In this document: one piece after another, positions 39,101-42,100 of the stretch
How the letters are laid out: each line of letters starts with the position of its first letter
Position numbering within the stretch: the stretch's first letter is position 1
Translations under genes and position numbers: made by a program
Notes under the pieces: model-generated
Told to the model about the DNA's origin: nothing
The model's input: the letters and a program-made list of their open reading frames with translations, nothing else
The model's database searches: none
Assembly (NCBI RefSeq): GCF_027579695.1
Contig: NC_083581.1
Location: forward strand, 60,338,200-60,402,199
Direction: 5' to 3'
Length of the DNA stretch: 64,000 nt
Source: Neoarius graeffei
Taxonomy: Eukaryota; Chordata; Actinopteri; Siluriformes; Ariidae

Positions 39101-42100
39101 GGTATTTTGCGCTTCCAAAATGGCGAATATCAACAACAACAGAACTGTCTCTCTTCCGGTGTTGCCAGATTGGGCGGTTTTAAGTGCATTTTGGTGGATT
39201 TGAACATATTTTGGGCTGGAAAACGTCAGCAGTATCTGGCAACACTGGTGTCTTCATCCACGTTGTTTTCCCGGCGCTTGGTGATGCCATGACAACTGGG
39301 AAAAGGAAGTACATTTTCACGCATGCGCACATTTCATTTCCGCATTATTACTATCGTTTTGAGGTTTTTCACCTGACGTCACAGGGTCACGTGACGCCCC
39401 GGTGTCCGCCATTTTGAAGGTCAAGCTACATACTAATGCTGCAGACAGAGAGGGAGAACCAGCTTGGAAAAAAAAACGTGTTACAGACACCGGATCCAGT
39501 GTAAATAGCTGCCGGAGCGCGCTCCGGCTTGCTCCCCCTCAAATTAAGCAGCGCGCTCCGGCTTGCTCCCCCTCAAATTAAGCAGCGCGCTCCGGCTTGC
39601 TCCCGGAGTGCTCCGGCCGAGGTTCCGGAGCGCGCTCCGGCTTGCTCCCCCTCAAATTAAGCAGCGCGCTCCGGCTTGCTCCGGGAGCAAGCCGGAGCGC
39701 GCTGCTTAATTTGAGGGGGAGCAAGCCGGAGCGCGCTCCGGCAGCTATTTACACTGGATCCGGTGTAAATAGCTGCCGGATCATAATTACAGTAAACTAG
39801 TAAATACAGTAAAGGAAAAACTTGAGACTGAAAGATTTTAACAGTCATCCAAATGACTGAACGTAAACATTGCTACAGTAACATACTAGCTATGTTGTTG
39901 ACATTAGCTAGTGCTAACAGCTAGCTGCTAGTACACTGCTACAACACAGACACCGACCCTAATAATACAGTTCTTGGTCATTGCCTGGTAACAGCAAATT
40001 TATAACGGGCCATGTCTCAACAGACTAAGAAGTTATTTCAATGACATTTAATAACATTTTGTTTATCCTGAGGACCGAAAGTAAATGAAAATGTGAACAA
40101 ACCTTAGCTGTAATAAGATGGCGACCACCGGCTCCAGGGACGACCCGCTGATGTAGGCATGTTACCCAGCCTGACACAAAATATTTGTAGGCATCCAAAC
40201 TCTTATACGCTTTCAGATCAATACCTGTGTATGGCGATGGGTTTTTAACGACATAGGTATACAGATCATGTGGGCTGAAGTCAGGTAAAGACGAGGGCTT
40301 CGTGTACTTCCGTACGTCAGTGAACAATCCTGGTGGAAGCAGGTAAACGTCGTTCTCTAAGCCTGCTAACCTCAATTTTTGCAAATACCTCTCCCTCTGC
40401 TCGCCCTGTAAATGCCCTACGTCGCTGGATAGTGAAGGTGTTTTCTGCATCTCGCTCCTTTTTCTTTTATGTTTTTCGTTTGTCGCCTTCCTCGCATTCA
40501 AACTGATTCGAGCCGTGACGTCCAAAATGGCAGCCTCACATGACTTGGTCACGTGGGTGAAAAATCTCAATAGCACGGTCGCAAAAACTGCCGTGTGAAC
40601 GCAAGTGGGGCTGCACCGGTGCTAACACGCTTCTCTCTAGCAAGCAGGTTTGTGACGTGTGAACGCTCCACAAAATTTACACCGGTGTAAGATATATCGC
40701 AACAAAATACATCGGTGCAGCATCGATGCAAATATGTGCCGTGTGAACACCGCTATTGACTGTGATATTGTAATTTAGGCAGTGACTATATCTATTTGAC
40801 TGATTTTGCACGTGCATTTTGTCAAACAGTGAACTCATTGTAAGACGAGACATAAATTGTTTGACACGTACTTAATTGGTCTAATGAACCTCTTTGCTTT
40901 TATTCACAGACTCGCAGACAAAACAGTGAAGGAATATGCAGTTTATCGCTCCCCACTTCTCTTCTGGGGCCTGGTGGACCTCATCTATGACATGTTCAGG
41001 GTACAAATATATGCTTTTCTTTAAATACCTATCCATTGTTTGTATATCAGTCTGCATTGTCCTGTCAATGGAACACATATATTCTAATTTAATATTTCTC
41101 TATGAATATAACAGAAAGTGCCCACCAGTAACACCGAGGGAGGCTGGTCCTTCTCACTAGCAGAGTATGTGCGGCACAACGATATGCCGATATACGAAGC
41201 TTCAGAAAGGGTATTGAGGGCTTTCCAGGATGAGCTCATGCCTGCCGATTCTTTCGCGGAGTTCCTGGATGTTGTAGGTGGGTGAAAAGACGTGTATATA
41301 CATTCACTCCTCCTATAATTTGGTTGATTGCTAAAATTACAAGGTTGGTTTAGAAGGGTCTGCAAAATAGTATATTTAGCAACAGTCAGTCTGGATCAAA
41401 AAGTTTTGTCAATTTAAGCCTCTGTTTCTTCTTTGAGTGACTAATAAATCTGAAATAAGAGTGCTTCTTGGGTTTTAATCTCAAGTTATACTGGGACAGT
41501 ATGCACCCAAGTAGACAGTTTAGTGCAGACCTGGGCATTTTACGGCCCGCGGGCCGCATCCGGCCCTTTGGTTCATTCTGACCGGCCCGCGTAAGGTTAA
41601 TTAGAAATTACAAAATAAACGTATTTTCTAATTTTACCTCATGCATGGACTGAATGTGCATTGCTTTTATTTTGAAGCTGTGTTCAACAAAAACGCAATG
41701 CGCGCGACATGAGCATGACATGAAATCCCACGAAACCGAATCCCGCGATAACTACTTCCGTAATTTGTCCAGACCAACCACAAACTTGTACGTCATCCTT
41801 CAAACGGTCCAGCCAATCACATAGTGTGACGTCACCAGCAGGCACCAGAGCCCGAGCCGATCTGTAGATCTGATCCCTACACCAAATTGAAGTTGTTGCG
41901 AGCAGGTCACAAGAAGACTTTAGTCCCCAAAATGTCCGCAAAAAGAAGAAAGGTAGATGCCGAATGCAGGGCTTTCAACAAAACATGGACTGCTAAGTAT
42001 TTATTTACTGAAGTCAGAGATGAAGCCGTGTGTTTAGTTTGCGGAGAGCAGATTGCAGTGTTCAAAGACTACAATTTGAGTCGGCATTACCAAATGAAAA

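Larger units (their letters stand above)
39359..40570 (-). mobile_element. ISL2EU-like element with YqaJ/SWIM-type protein fragment and palindromic core
   Basis: Ends TTGAGGTTTTTCACC and GGTGAAAAATCTCAA are inverted repeats; the host element resumes (CTATCGT | TAGCACGG) on either side, indicating a 0-2-bp target duplication. It shares its subterminal part with 19484-20172. The core 39490-39790 consists of tandem and inverted copies of a GC-rich 34-bp unit. Confidence 0.6.
38821..40754. mobile_element. DNA element with AGGGGTGTTCACAC ends (copy 2), interrupted
   Basis: Ends AGGGGTGTTCACACGGCA and TGCCGTGTGAACACCGCT are flanked by ATT on both sides (38818-38820, 40755-40757). Compared with copy 1 it is in reverse order and is split by the insertion 39359-40570. 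Contains MITE copy C (39158-39249). Confidence 0.8.
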
